A DNA stretch of 64,000 nt from an uncultured Paracoccaceae bacterium (GTDB lineage: Bacteria > Pseudomonadota > Alphaproteobacteria > Rhodobacterales > Rhodobacteraceae): assembly GCA_947497065.1 (NCBI GenBank), contig CANMEQ010000003.1:248001-312000 (forward strand), written 5' to 3'. The position numbers were made by a program, and so were the translations under genes. This document shows, piece by piece, positions 41,799 to 50,083 of the stretch (position 1 is the first letter of the stretch; every line of letters starts with the position of its first letter). The notes below the pieces were generated by a model. That model saw only the letters and a list, made by a program, of their open reading frames with translations. It was not told the origin of the DNA and searched no databases.

Positions 41799-41854
41799 GG
41801 GGCTCTGCCCCCGCAGCCAAAGGCTGCTCCCCCGGAGTTTTCGGGCCAGAGGAA
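41799..41854 (+). repeat. Rhodobacterales-type intergenic repeat element
   Basis: The stretch GGGGCTCTGCCCCCGCAGCC, AAA, GGCTGCTCCCCCGGAGTTTT, CGGGCCAGAGGA fills the gap before the dihydropyrimidinase gene. It contains GCAGCC-AAA-GGCTGC and CCCG...CGGG pairings. I recognise the pattern (GGGGCTCTGCCCC ... CCCCCGGAG-T-rich-GGCCAGA) as a recurrent intergenic repeat in Rhodobacterales genomes, from memory. Confidence 0.6.
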
Positions 41855-41868
41855 TAAAGGAACAGACC

Positions 41869-43323
41869 ATGACCAAAGTGATCAAGAACGGCACAATCGT
41901 TACCCACGATCTGACCTATAAAGCGGATGTTTTGATTGAAGGGGGCGTGATTACACAGATCGGCCCGAACCTTTCAGGCGACGAAGAGCTTGACGCGACA
42001 GGCTGCTACGTGATGCCCGGCGGTATTGACCCGCACGTGCATTTGGAAATGCCGTTTATGGGCACCTATTCATCGGATGACTTTGAATCTGGCACACGTG
42101 CCGGATTGGCGGGCGGCACAACGATGGTCGTCGATTTCTGCCTGCCGAACCAAGGTGAAAGCCTGATGGACGCGATCAAACGCTGGGACAACAAATCGAC
42201 GCGCGCGAACTGCGATTATTCCTTCCACATGGCCGTCACATGGTGGGGCGAGCAGGTGTTCAACGACATGAAAACCGTGATCGAAGACCGCGGCATCAAC
42301 ACGTTCAAACACTTTCTTGCATACAAGGGTGCGCTGATGGTGAACGACGACGAATTGTTCGCGTCGTTCAATCGCCTCTCCGAGCTGGGCGGCATCGCCA
42401 TGGTGCACGCCGAGAACGGCGATATCGTTGCCGAGCTCTCCGCGAAGCTGCTGGCTGAGGGCAACACAGGGCCCGAAGCGCATGCCTATTCCCGCCCCTC
42501 CCAGGTGGAAGGCGAAGCGACCAACCGCGCGATCATGATTGCCGATATGGCGGGCGTTCCGCTCTATGTGGTGCACACATCCTGCGAGGAATCCCACGAA
42601 GCCATTCGCCGCGCGCGCCAACAAGGCAAACGCGTGTGGGGCGAGCCGCTGATCCAGCACCTGACGTTGGATGAGAGCGAATATTTCAACCCCGATTGGG
42701 ATCATGCCGCACGCCGCGTCATGTCGCCCCCCTTCCGCAACAAAAAGCACCAAGACAGCCTTTGGGCCGGTCTACAGTCAGGCTCGCTGTCTGTTGTGGC
42801 GACGGACCACTGTGCCTTTTCCACCGAACAAAAACGGTTTGGCGTGGGCGACTTTACCAAAATTCCCAACGGCACCGGTGGCCTTGAAGACCGTCTGCCC
42901 ATGCTGTGGACCCACGGTGTGGCGACGGGCCGCCTGACTCCGAATGAATTTGTTGCCGTCACATCGACCAACATTGCCAAGATCCTCAATTGCTACCCGC
43001 AAAAGGGCGCGATCATGGTGGGGGCCGACGCAGATATCGTCGTGCTGGACCCCAACAAGGAAAAAACCATCACCGCCAGCGCCCAGCAATCTGCGATCGA
43101 TTACAACGTCTTCGAGGGCCAAAAGGTCAAAGGACTGCCCCGGTTCACGCTGACGCGCGGGCATGTGGCCATATACGACGGCGAGGTGCGCACTCAAGAG
43201 GGGCATGGCAAATTCGTGAAACGGGCCGGCAACGGTGTGACGAACCAGGCGTTGAGCACATGGAAAGACCTCACCGCGCCCCGCCCTGTCGAACGCAGCG
43301 GCATTCCGGCGACGGGGGTTTAA
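41869..43323 (+). CDS. pydB: Dihydropyrimidinase
   Basis: A 484-residue amidohydrolase-fold enzyme that opens dihydrouracil/dihydrothymine (and hydantoins). Binuclear metal ligands: HVH in GGIDPHVHLEMPFMGT near residue 59, the carboxylated Lys in FKHFLAYKGALMV near residue 150, His in VHAENGDI near 180 and VVHTSCEESHEA near 236, and Asp in ATDHCAFSTEQK near 312. ATG 41869 has AAAGGA 8 bases upstream. It comes between the dihydropyrimidine dehydrogenase and ureidopropionase steps of the pathway encoded on either side. Confidence 0.95.
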   Translation: MTKVIKNGTIVTHDLTYKADVLIEGGVITQIGPNLSGDEELDATGCYVMPGGIDPHVHLEMPFMGTYSSDDFESGTRAGLAGGTTMVVDFCLPNQGESLMDAIKRWDNKSTRANCDYSFHMAVTWWGEQVFNDMKTVIEDRGINTFKHFLAYKGALMVNDDELFASFNRLSELGGIAMVHAENGDIVAELSAKLLAEGNTGPEAHAYSRPSQVEGEATNRAIMIADMAGVPLYVVHTSCEESHEAIRRARQQGKRVWGEPLIQHLTLDESEYFNPDWDHAARRVMSPPFRNKKHQDSLWAGLQSGSLSVVATDHCAFSTEQKRFGVGDFTKIPNGTGGLEDRLPMLWTHGVATGRLTPNEFVAVTSTNIAKILNCYPQKGAIMVGADADIVVLDPNKEKTITASAQQSAIDYNVFEGQKVKGLPRFTLTRGHVAIYDGEVRTQEGHGKFVKRAGNGVTNQALSTWKDLTAPRPVERSGIPATGV

Positions 43324-43332
43324 GGGCAGCCC

Positions 43333-43698
43333 ATGGTCTTGCCAAACTCATCATGCCTCGGCGGCTTGCTCGTTATCGCCTCCCTTCTGCCAGCGGTCGC
43401 ACAGACGGATACGGTCTTTGCCAATGCCTCTGGCTGTGCGCGGCTTGCGGGGGACGTGGGCAGTGATGATGTCCTCATCTGGACGGGCGATGCCTTTGAA
43501 TTTTGGGAAAGCACGTGCCCCATCACCCAGATCACGCAGGTCGGCGGGGGCGCAGTTTTGGCCACGCTCACCTGTTCTGGCGAAGGTGAAACCTGGGACA
43601 CCTACTATATGATCGAAACGACCTCAGATGTGGACCGTTTCGTTGTATATCCCGACGACCATCCAAATTTACGGACTGAGATTGCAACGTGCCAATAA
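43333..43698 (+). CDS. Small secreted hypothetical protein, pyrimidine operon
   Basis: A 121-residue protein starting MVLPNSSCLGGLLVIASLLP with a signal peptide ending near AVAQT. The mature part has four Cys (GCARLAG, STCPITQ, TLTCSGEG, ATCQ) suggesting two disulfides, and acidic residues (DVGSDDVLIWTGDAFEFWE). It begins 9 bases after the dihydropyrimidinase stop and overlaps the ABC ATPase start by 10 bases, so it is embedded in the operon. No function is recognised. Confidence 0.7.
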   Translation: MVLPNSSCLGGLLVIASLLPAVAQTDTVFANASGCARLAGDVGSDDVLIWTGDAFEFWESTCPITQITQVGGGAVLATLTCSGEGETWDTYYMIETTSDVDRFVVYPDDHPNLRTEIATCQ

Positions 43699-44474
43699 CT
43701 GAAAACACTGTCATTTCTGCCTCTCATCTTGATCTGACATTTCAGACCAATGATGGCCCGATTCATGCCCTGAAAGACGTCAACCTCGACATCGAAAAGG
43801 GGGATTTTGTGTCTTTCATCGGTCCGTCGGGCTGTGGCAAAACCACGTTCTTGCGCTGTATCGCTGGGCTGGAAACGCCCACCGGGGGGGATTTGTCGGT
43901 CAACGGGATGACCCCGGACGACGCCCGCCGTGCGCGTGCCTACGGCTATGTATTTCAGGCGGCTGGATTGTACCCTTGGCGCACCATTGGCGGCAATATC
44001 CGTTTGCCGTTGGAAATCATGGGGTTCGACAAATCGGAACAGGCCCAGCGGGTTGAACGTGTTCTTGAACTGGTCGATCTGGCGGGGTTTGAAAAGAAGT
44101 TCCCGTGGCAATTGTCGGGCGGCATGCAGCAGCGGGCCTCTATCGCGCGGGCACTGGCGTTTGATGCGGATATTTTGCTGATGGATGAACCCTTTGGCGC
44201 GCTTGATGAAATTGTGCGGGACCATTTGAACGAGCAATTGCTGCAACTGTGGGCGCGGACGGAAAAGACGATTGGGTTTGTCACCCACTCAATCCCCGAA
44301 GCGGTCTATCTGTCGACGAAGATTGTGGTGATGTCGCCCCGTCCCGGCCGGATCACCGACGTGATCGAAAGCTCGCTGCCCAAAGAACGCCCGCTGGAAA
44401 TTCGCGACACGCCTGAATTTATCGAGATCGCCCACCGTGTGCGCGACGGGTTGCGTGCGGGGCATGCGGAATGA
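43689..44474 (+). CDS. ABC transporter ATP-binding protein (SsuB/ThiZ type), pyrimidine operon
   Basis: A 261-residue ATPase with a GTG start. Walker A is FIGPSGCGKTTFLRC near residue 45, Q-loop VFQAAGLYPWRT near 90, signature LSGGMQQRASIARAL near 142, and Walker B ILLMDEPFGALDE near 163. It is of the nitrate/taurine/sulfonate/NMT1 ABC class. Position inside the pyrimidine catabolic operon with two permeases and an NMT1-type binding protein suggests import of pyrimidines or related N-heterocycles. It overlaps the next permease by 4 bases. Confidence 0.86.
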   Translation: MPITENTVISASHLDLTFQTNDGPIHALKDVNLDIEKGDFVSFIGPSGCGKTTFLRCIAGLETPTGGDLSVNGMTPDDARRARAYGYVFQAAGLYPWRTIGGNIRLPLEIMGFDKSEQAQRVERVLELVDLAGFEKKFPWQLSGGMQQRASIARALAFDADILLMDEPFGALDEIVRDHLNEQLLQLWARTEKTIGFVTHSIPEAVYLSTKIVVMSPRPGRITDVIESSLPKERPLEIRDTPEFIEIAHRVRDGLRAGHAE

Positions 44475-45397
44475 AATCCGCCCTGCCGATCCTAACGGTC
44501 ATCGCCGTGATTTTCGCCATTTGGACGGCGGCGGTCGTGCCGATGAACATACACCTAACCGCTGACCAAGCCGCGCGCCAAGATATCGTGGTCACACCTG
44601 AAACTCCCGCCGAACGCAAAAAGCTGTCTGGTATGACGTTGGCCCTCAAAAACCCATCGATCTGGGACATGGCCTATACCTTGGACCGGCCCCGCCTCCC
44701 CTCGCCCCATCAGGTGGCGGCGGAGCTTTACACATCAGTTTTCACCGTCGCACCCACATCGCGCCGCAGCTTGATCCACCATGCGTGGGTGACGCTGTCT
44801 GCGACCTTGCTCGGGTTTGCGATCGGGTCCGTGGCGGGCATCTTGTTGGCCGTGGGGATTGTGTACAACCGCACGATGGACAAATCGGTCATGCCATGGG
44901 CAATCACCAGCCAAACGATCCCTATTTTGGCGCTGGCGCCGATGGTGATTGTAATGTTGGGATCAATTGGCATTCAGGGGCTTTTGCCGAAATCTATCAT
45001 CTCAGCCTATTTGAGTTTTTTCCCCGTCGTCGTCGGCATGGTGAAAGGTTTGCGCAGCCCTGATGCCATGCAATTGGACCTGCTGAAAACATATCACGCC
45101 AGCGGCAACCAAGGGTTTTGGAAACTGCGGTTGCCGTCCTCTATGCCCTACCTGTTTGCGTCTTTGAAAATCGGGATTTCAGCCGCGCTAGTGGGGGCGA
45201 TTGTAGGCGAATTACCAACAGGCGCGCGGGCCGGGTTTGGCGCGCGGATGCTGGTGGGCGATCAATACGGACAACCGATTGTAACATGGGCTGCCCTGTT
45301 TGGCGCGGCGATCACGGCGGCGCTTTTGGTGGCGATTTTGAGCCTAATTGAAAAGCGCACCTTGGTCCGCATGGGCATCAGCGGGGGGGCAGCATAA
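44471..45397 (+). CDS. ABC transporter permease 1, pyrimidine operon
   Basis: A 308-residue permease of the TauC/SsuC/ThiX class. An N-terminal helix (residues 5-24) is followed by a polar segment of about 75 residues, then about five to six helices. The EAA-like cytoplasmic loop is in MQLDLLKTYHASGNQGFWKLRLPSSMPYLFASLKIG near residues 198-233. It shares one base with the following permease (TAATG), as for coupled heterodimer subunits. Confidence 0.85.
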   Translation: MKSALPILTVIAVIFAIWTAAVVPMNIHLTADQAARQDIVVTPETPAERKKLSGMTLALKNPSIWDMAYTLDRPRLPSPHQVAAELYTSVFTVAPTSRRSLIHHAWVTLSATLLGFAIGSVAGILLAVGIVYNRTMDKSVMPWAITSQTIPILALAPMVIVMLGSIGIQGLLPKSIISAYLSFFPVVVGMVKGLRSPDAMQLDLLKTYHASGNQGFWKLRLPSSMPYLFASLKIGISAALVGAIVGELPTGARAGFGARMLVGDQYGQPIVTWAALFGAAITAALLVAILSLIEKRTLVRMGISGGAA

Positions 45398-46236
45398 TGG
45401 CATATTTTGTAGCGCTCGCGATTTGGTTTGCAGGTTGGTGGATCAACGCCAGACTGGCCAATGGGCCCGCCTCGGACACCCGCTTGGTGTCGCTGGCGAT
45501 CCCCGCGATTTTCGGGGTGACGCTCATCGCGATTTGGCAGGTTTTGGTGGTGATGCTAGACATCAGCCCGATCATTTTACCCGCCCCGTCCGACATTGCG
45601 GCCCGCTTTGTATCCTCGATCCCGACGTTGATGGCCGATTTCAACCAGACCATCATCAAAGGGGCGATGACAGGATATATCATAGGCATGATCGCCGCAT
45701 TTGTCGTGGCCATTTTGGCGGATCGATCCGACTTTTTGACCCGCGGTATCTTGCCTGTGGGGGCTTTTATGGCGGCCCTGCCGATTGTTGGAACGGCCCC
45801 TATTTTCGTGAAATGGCTGGGCAGTGATTGGGAATCCAAATCAGCTGTGGTCGCGGTGATGGTGTTTTTCCCGATCCTTGTGAACACGGTCGCGGGCCTG
45901 AAAGACACCACCGCGATGCAGCGCGATTTGATGCGCACCTATGCCGCTGGATATTGGCCTAATCTATTGAAATTACGTCTCCCTGCGGCCCTTCCGTTTA
46001 TCTTCAACGGACTGAAAATTGCGACAACACTTGCCTTGATCGGCGCCATTGTCGCTGAATTTTTCGGCTCTCCAACGGTTGGCATGGGCTTTCGGATATC
46101 TACCTCCGTCGGCCAACTTGCCATGGATATGGTTTGGGCTGAAATTGTGGTCGCGGCCCTCGCGGGATCGGCTTTCTACGGGGCTATGGCCCTGATCGAA
46201 AAACGGGTCACCTTCTGGCACCCGTCCCAAAGATAA
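45397..46236 (+). CDS. ABC transporter permease 2, pyrimidine operon
   Basis: A 279-residue permease paralogous to the preceding one. The EAA-like loop is MQRDLMRTYAAGYWPNLLKLRLPAALPFIFNGLKIATT near residues 175-212. DISPIILPAPSDIAARFVSSIPTLMADFNQTI near 50-80 is the typical NMT1-class segment before the transmembrane core. It likely forms a heterodimer with the product of 44471-45397. It is followed after 47 bases by the binding protein gene. Confidence 0.86.
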   Translation: MAYFVALAIWFAGWWINARLANGPASDTRLVSLAIPAIFGVTLIAIWQVLVVMLDISPIILPAPSDIAARFVSSIPTLMADFNQTIIKGAMTGYIIGMIAAFVVAILADRSDFLTRGILPVGAFMAALPIVGTAPIFVKWLGSDWESKSAVVAVMVFFPILVNTVAGLKDTTAMQRDLMRTYAAGYWPNLLKLRLPAALPFIFNGLKIATTLALIGAIVAEFFGSPTVGMGFRISTSVGQLAMDMVWAEIVVAALAGSAFYGAMALIEKRVTFWHPSQR

Positions 46237-46283
46237 GACGCAGAAAAATGCGCGGTATTGTAACCTGACTTGGAGGTCAAAAC

Positions 46284-47270
46284 ATGAAACGACTGATGAC
46301 ATTTACTACCCTCGCCGCATCCTTGATGGGCACCACGGCCATGGCCGCAGATGATGTGACACTGCAGCTGCAGTGGGTCACGCAGGCGCAGTTCGCCGGC
46401 TACTACGTGGCGCTGGAAAAAGGGTTCTACGACGCAGAAGATCTGAACGTCACGATCCTGCCGGGTGGCCCGGATATTGCCCCGCCGCAGGTGCTTGCTG
46501 GTGGTGGTGCGGACATCATGTTGAACTGGATGCCATCCGCCCTTGCCGCACGTGAAAAGGGCCTGCCTGTTGTCAACATCGCGCAGCCGTTCGTGTCCTC
46601 TGGTTTGATGCTGACTTGCTGGAAAGACACGGGCATTGAAAGCGTGGAGGACTTTGCCGGCAAGACGATTGGCGTTTGGTTCTTCGGCAACGAATATCCG
46701 TTCCTGAGCTGGATGTCCCAAGTGGGTATTTCCACGGATGGCGGCGAAGATGGCGTGACCGTTTTGAAGCAAGGTTTCAACGTAGACCCGCTGTTGAACC
46801 GCGAGGCCGATTGCATTTCGACCATGACATATAACGAATACGGTCAGGTTCTGGATGCAGGCGTTGACCCTGATGAGTTGATCACATTCAAGTACGAAGA
46901 TCAGGGTGTCGCCACGCTGGAAGACGGTATCTACGCGTTGGAAGAAAACCTCGAAGACCCTGAATTCGTGGACAAAATGACACGTTTCGTGCGGGCCTCC
47001 ATGGAAGGCTGGCGCTATGCGGAAGAGAACGTAGACGAGGCCGCAGCGATCATCATCGAGTATGATGAAACCGGCGCGCAATCCGAAGCGGCACAAGCTC
47101 GCATGATGGGCGAAATTGCCAAGCTGACCCAAGGCAGCACCGGCGCGCTGGACATCGAAGCTTATGAGCGCACAGTGGCGACATTGTTGGCTGGCGGGTC
47201 TGACCCAGTGATCTCTGCCGAGCCAGAGGGTGCCTATACTACTGTCATCACAGACGCTGCGTTCGAATAA
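46284..47270 (+). CDS. NMT1/THI5-like substrate-binding protein, pyrimidine operon
   Basis: A 328-residue periplasmic protein starting MKRLMTFTTLAASLMGTTAM, signal peptide cleaved near AMAADD. The mature start LQLQWVTQAQFAGYYVALEKGFYDAEDLNVTILPGGPDI is the NMT1/THI5 signature of proteins binding thiamine-pyrimidine precursors and related heterocycles. IGVWFFGNEYPFLSWMSQVGI is near residue 130. With the operon context, a pyrimidine ligand is the best guess. TTGGAGGTC lies upstream; a terminator follows. Confidence 0.88.
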   Translation: MKRLMTFTTLAASLMGTTAMAADDVTLQLQWVTQAQFAGYYVALEKGFYDAEDLNVTILPGGPDIAPPQVLAGGGADIMLNWMPSALAAREKGLPVVNIAQPFVSSGLMLTCWKDTGIESVEDFAGKTIGVWFFGNEYPFLSWMSQVGISTDGGEDGVTVLKQGFNVDPLLNREADCISTMTYNEYGQVLDAGVDPDELITFKYEDQGVATLEDGIYALEENLEDPEFVDKMTRFVRASMEGWRYAEENVDEAAAIIIEYDETGAQSEAAQARMMGEIAKLTQGSTGALDIEAYERTVATLLAGGSDPVISAEPEGAYTTVITDAAFE

Positions 47271-47290
47271 CCTACAGACTAATTAGATTA

Positions 47291-47325
47291 GCCCGTCCGT
47301 GCGTTGCGCGGGCGGGCTTTTGTTT
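47291..47325 (+). terminator. Terminator of the pyrimidine ABC operon
   Basis: GCCCGTCC at 47291-47298 pairs with GGGCGGGC at 47310-47317 (one T-G pair), followed by TTTTGTTT. It begins 21 bases past the binding-protein stop. Confidence 0.85.
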
Positions 47326-47400
47326 CTGCGTTTACTACTGCGACATTCTGTATTGAACGGATTATCTGATCCGGCCTTGTTCGCCCAGCACTGCTGCCGA

Positions 47401-48381
47401 TTATGGCTGTAGCATAATTTTGCCAGCTCTGCCTGGTGTTAACGCCGCAGTCATCGCGTCTGCGCTACGCGCAAGCGGGAAGACACCGCCCGTTTCAAGT
47501 TTTAAATCACCAGTAGCAGCAAGCGTGACGAGTTCTTTGATTAAACCGTATCGCTTGTCAGGTGCCATATCTTGGCTCACCCGTGATCCCCAAAATCCTT
47601 TAACTGTAATGTGTTTCAAAATCAGGGTGCCTGATGAGAGAGGAAGCGGTGCGTTGGTGGCGGTACCAAATACGACCAACTCCCCATCTGTGGCGAGCAA
47701 CTCAGTCAGGCTGGCACCCGTTTCACCGCCCACAGAGTCGATCGCGGAAACAGCACCGTCTTCGCCTATCAGCTTGCGGGCTTGATCCATCCAATCTGCA
47801 TCCGATGTTGAAATGACGTTTTCAACACCGGCTGACCGTAGATCTTCGGCTGCTTCTTCGCGTCGCACAAGATTAAGAAGCTTTACACCGCGCGCCTTTG
47901 CAAGCCCAACCATGACCTTGCCAACTGCACCGTTCGCAGCCGTTTGAATCAACCACTCATCTTTGCCAACCTTTAGAGTTTCAAGCAAAGAAAGAGCGCT
48001 GAAAGGCATGGCCACCAGCTGCGCACCAGCCTCATCAGGCACGGCATCCGGAAGGGGAAGCAACTGGGCGGCAGGGGCAACAAAATAGTCAGCCCATGTC
48101 CCATGAACGCCTGAAGCCACAATACGCTTACCCAGAAGGTCGGGATCAGTCCCCTCGCCCAATTCCTCAACAATACCCAAGGCCTCTGAACCGCCAATAG
48201 CCCCCGGCAGCTCTGGCTTGTAGCCGTACTGGCCACGGATCGTCCAAAGGTCGTGATTATGGATGGGCGAAAGAACCATGCGGATCAACGCCTCCCCTGC
48301 GGCAGGATTTGGTTGATCGATCTTTGTGTTCTTGATGACTTCGGCGGGCTCGCCAAACGTGTCGTGGGTTGCTGCATACAT
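47401..48381 (-). CDS. MDR family NADPH-dependent oxidoreductase (enoyl reductase/quinone reductase type)
   Basis: A 326-residue medium-chain dehydrogenase without structural zinc Cys. MYAATHDTFGEPAEVIKNTK starts the GroES-like domain (to about residue 120), and the cofactor domain has IQTAANGAVGKVMVGLAKARGVKLLNLVRREEAAEDL near residues 140-178. The A-A-N-GAVG pattern resembles mitochondrial-type enoyl-reductase/quinone-reductase proteins. ATG 48381 and 48393 are both possible starts. Much longer upstream frames are out of character (Arg/His-rich) and rejected. No specific substrate is evident. It is isolated between two ABC systems. Confidence 0.8.
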   Translation of the reverse strand: MYAATHDTFGEPAEVIKNTKIDQPNPAAGEALIRMVLSPIHNHDLWTIRGQYGYKPELPGAIGGSEALGIVEELGEGTDPDLLGKRIVASGVHGTWADYFVAPAAQLLPLPDAVPDEAGAQLVAMPFSALSLLETLKVGKDEWLIQTAANGAVGKVMVGLAKARGVKLLNLVRREEAAEDLRSAGVENVISTSDADWMDQARKLIGEDGAVSAIDSVGGETGASLTELLATDGELVVFGTATNAPLPLSSGTLILKHITVKGFWGSRVSQDMAPDKRYGLIKELVTLAATGDLKLETGGVFPLARSADAMTAALTPGRAGKIMLQP

Positions 48382-48488
48382 GATCGGTCTCATTTTCTTG
48401 TTTTGGTGTCCTGATGACCAACGCCGGATATCAGTAACGGTTCCGCTATTCCGTCGGGGCAAGTTGATACATGTAAACGGAAACGCAG

Positions 48489-48512
48489 ACGGGAGGCCAA
48501 ATGGCCTCCCGT
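48489..48512 (-). terminator. Hairpin downstream of the taurine-type ABC operon
   Basis: A perfect 10-bp stem (ACGGGAGGCC at 48489-48498 with its complement at 48503-48512) and 4-base loop, 43 bases past the permease stop on the minus strand. The following bases are not T-rich, so termination strength is uncertain. Confidence 0.6.
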
Positions 48513-48554
48513 AATCATAATTTGTAGTGGTTTGGTGTAGGCGAGTTGGGCGGA

Positions 48555-50081
48555 TCAGCCTTTGCCCTTCCACGGGACCAATTTGCGTTCGGCCATGCGC
48601 ATCAGCATGTCGATGCCGAAGCCGACGATGCCGATGATGATGACGCCCAGCAGGATGATGTCTGTGGATTGGAATTTGGACGCGGTGGTGATCATTTTGC
48701 CGATGCCTTCTTCGGCGGCGACCAGTTCGGCGGCCACAACTGTGCCCCAGCATACGCCCATTGCAACACGGGCACCGGTGAAGATTTCCGGTAAGGAGTT
48801 GGGGATGATCACGTGGCGCAGGATTTGCCATTTGGACGCGCCCAGTGAGTAGGCGGCGTGAACTTTGGTGATGCGCACGCCGGACACGCCGGAGCGGGCG
48901 GCGATGGCCATGATCCAGAGGGCGGCGAGGAACAGCAGGAAGATTTTCCCGACTTCACCGATGCCGAACCAGATGATCACCAACGGGATCAGTGCTAGTG
49001 GTGGCACGGGGCGCATGAATTCCACGATCGGGTCGAACCAGCCGCGGAACCAGTTGCTGAGGCCCATGGCATAGCCCAGCGGGATGCCAACGGCGGCGCC
49101 CAGCAGAAAGCCCACGACCACACGGAACAGCGAGAAGCCCAGGTGCACGGTGAGGTAGACGTTTTGGTAGCCGTATTTTGCGATCTCGATAAAGCGGTTC
49201 CAGACGACTTCGGGGGCGGGCAAGTAGAGCGGCTGCATCTGCCAACCGGCATCGGGGATCACGTTTATGGTGCCCCGTTCGGTGATGCCCACACGGGTCC
49301 AGCCCAGATCGAAGGAGGGCGCTGCGCCGTTGCTTTCGGCGGCGGGGTCGAAGTCGAACTCCTGCCCGTTGATCGCAACGATACGCGCGCCGTCGTCGCG
49401 GCGGTTCACCTCGTCGTTGCGATCCCATGTGACGATTTCGCTGCGGTATTCGGTGACGTCGATGATGTCATCTTTGGCGAAGCCGTCGCCCGGTGCGATT
49501 TCGATTTCATCGGCGTCTGAGCCCGCCTCGAAGACGCGCACGAAGACGGTGGCGTCATCACGCGCACCTGCGGCGTCTTCGACCGTGTAGGTGAAGCTGT
49601 TTTCGCCGGTGAAGGGGGCGGGCAGGTGCAAGAAGGACGGCACAAGGGCGGAGCCGGTGAAGGTGCCCCAGATCAGGAAGATGAAGATGATCGAGATGAC
49701 CGAGGCCGGGAATTCCGAGCGCACAGCGCTTTCATCGCCGAAGGTCACGGTTTTGAGGGAGGTAAAGTCGCGGGTTGGGGTCAGGAAGGATTTGACCGCG
49801 CGCCAGGCGAACATGAACATCAAGATGATGAGCACGTAGCCGATCAGGTAGGGCACGGCGCCCAAAGAGGAGAGCAGCACGTTGGTGGTTTCTGTCCACA
49901 GCTCGGACCCGAGCGTGCCGAACTGGCCTGAGAAGACCTGCCAGCCCGATGCGATTTCACAGCCCTCTGGCGGGACGTAGGTTTCGCCGACGATTTGCCC
50001 CTCGGGTACGGGGGAGGCTTGCAGTGTTGTTTGGACTTCGCCCAAACGGGTGCGGGTACACATGAGGTTGATGGTTGTCAT
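48555..50081 (-). CDS. Taurine-type ABC transporter permease with large periplasmic insertion
   Basis: A 508-residue permease; the usual length is about 260-290. The C-terminal half (about residues 285-508) is a normal TauC/SsuC permease with the EAA-like loop VHAAYSLGASKWQILRHVIIPNSLPEIFTG near 405-435. The N-terminal part has helices near 75-95 and 128-148. Between the second helix and the core is a soluble stretch containing FTYTVEDAAGARDDATVFVRV (about 163-183), like cadherin/VCBS-type beta-domains, followed by an acidic region. The insertion is probably periplasmic. It follows the ATPase by 2 bases. Confidence 0.82.
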   Translation of the reverse strand: MTTINLMCTRTRLGEVQTTLQASPVPEGQIVGETYVPPEGCEIASGWQVFSGQFGTLGSELWTETTNVLLSSLGAVPYLIGYVLIILMFMFAWRAVKSFLTPTRDFTSLKTVTFGDESAVRSEFPASVISIIFIFLIWGTFTGSALVPSFLHLPAPFTGENSFTYTVEDAAGARDDATVFVRVFEAGSDADEIEIAPGDGFAKDDIIDVTEYRSEIVTWDRNDEVNRRDDGARIVAINGQEFDFDPAAESNGAAPSFDLGWTRVGITERGTINVIPDAGWQMQPLYLPAPEVVWNRFIEIAKYGYQNVYLTVHLGFSLFRVVVGFLLGAAVGIPLGYAMGLSNWFRGWFDPIVEFMRPVPPLALIPLVIIWFGIGEVGKIFLLFLAALWIMAIAARSGVSGVRITKVHAAYSLGASKWQILRHVIIPNSLPEIFTGARVAMGVCWGTVVAAELVAAEEGIGKMITTASKFQSTDIILLGVIIIGIVGFGIDMLMRMAERKLVPWKGKG

Positions 50082-50083
50082 GG

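Noticed and set aside
47401-48831. The 476-codon version of the MDR oxidoreductase frame
   Set aside because: The first ~150 codons are Arg/His-rich, cross a hairpin and overlap the end of the permease gene in another frame; homology starts at MYAATHDT.
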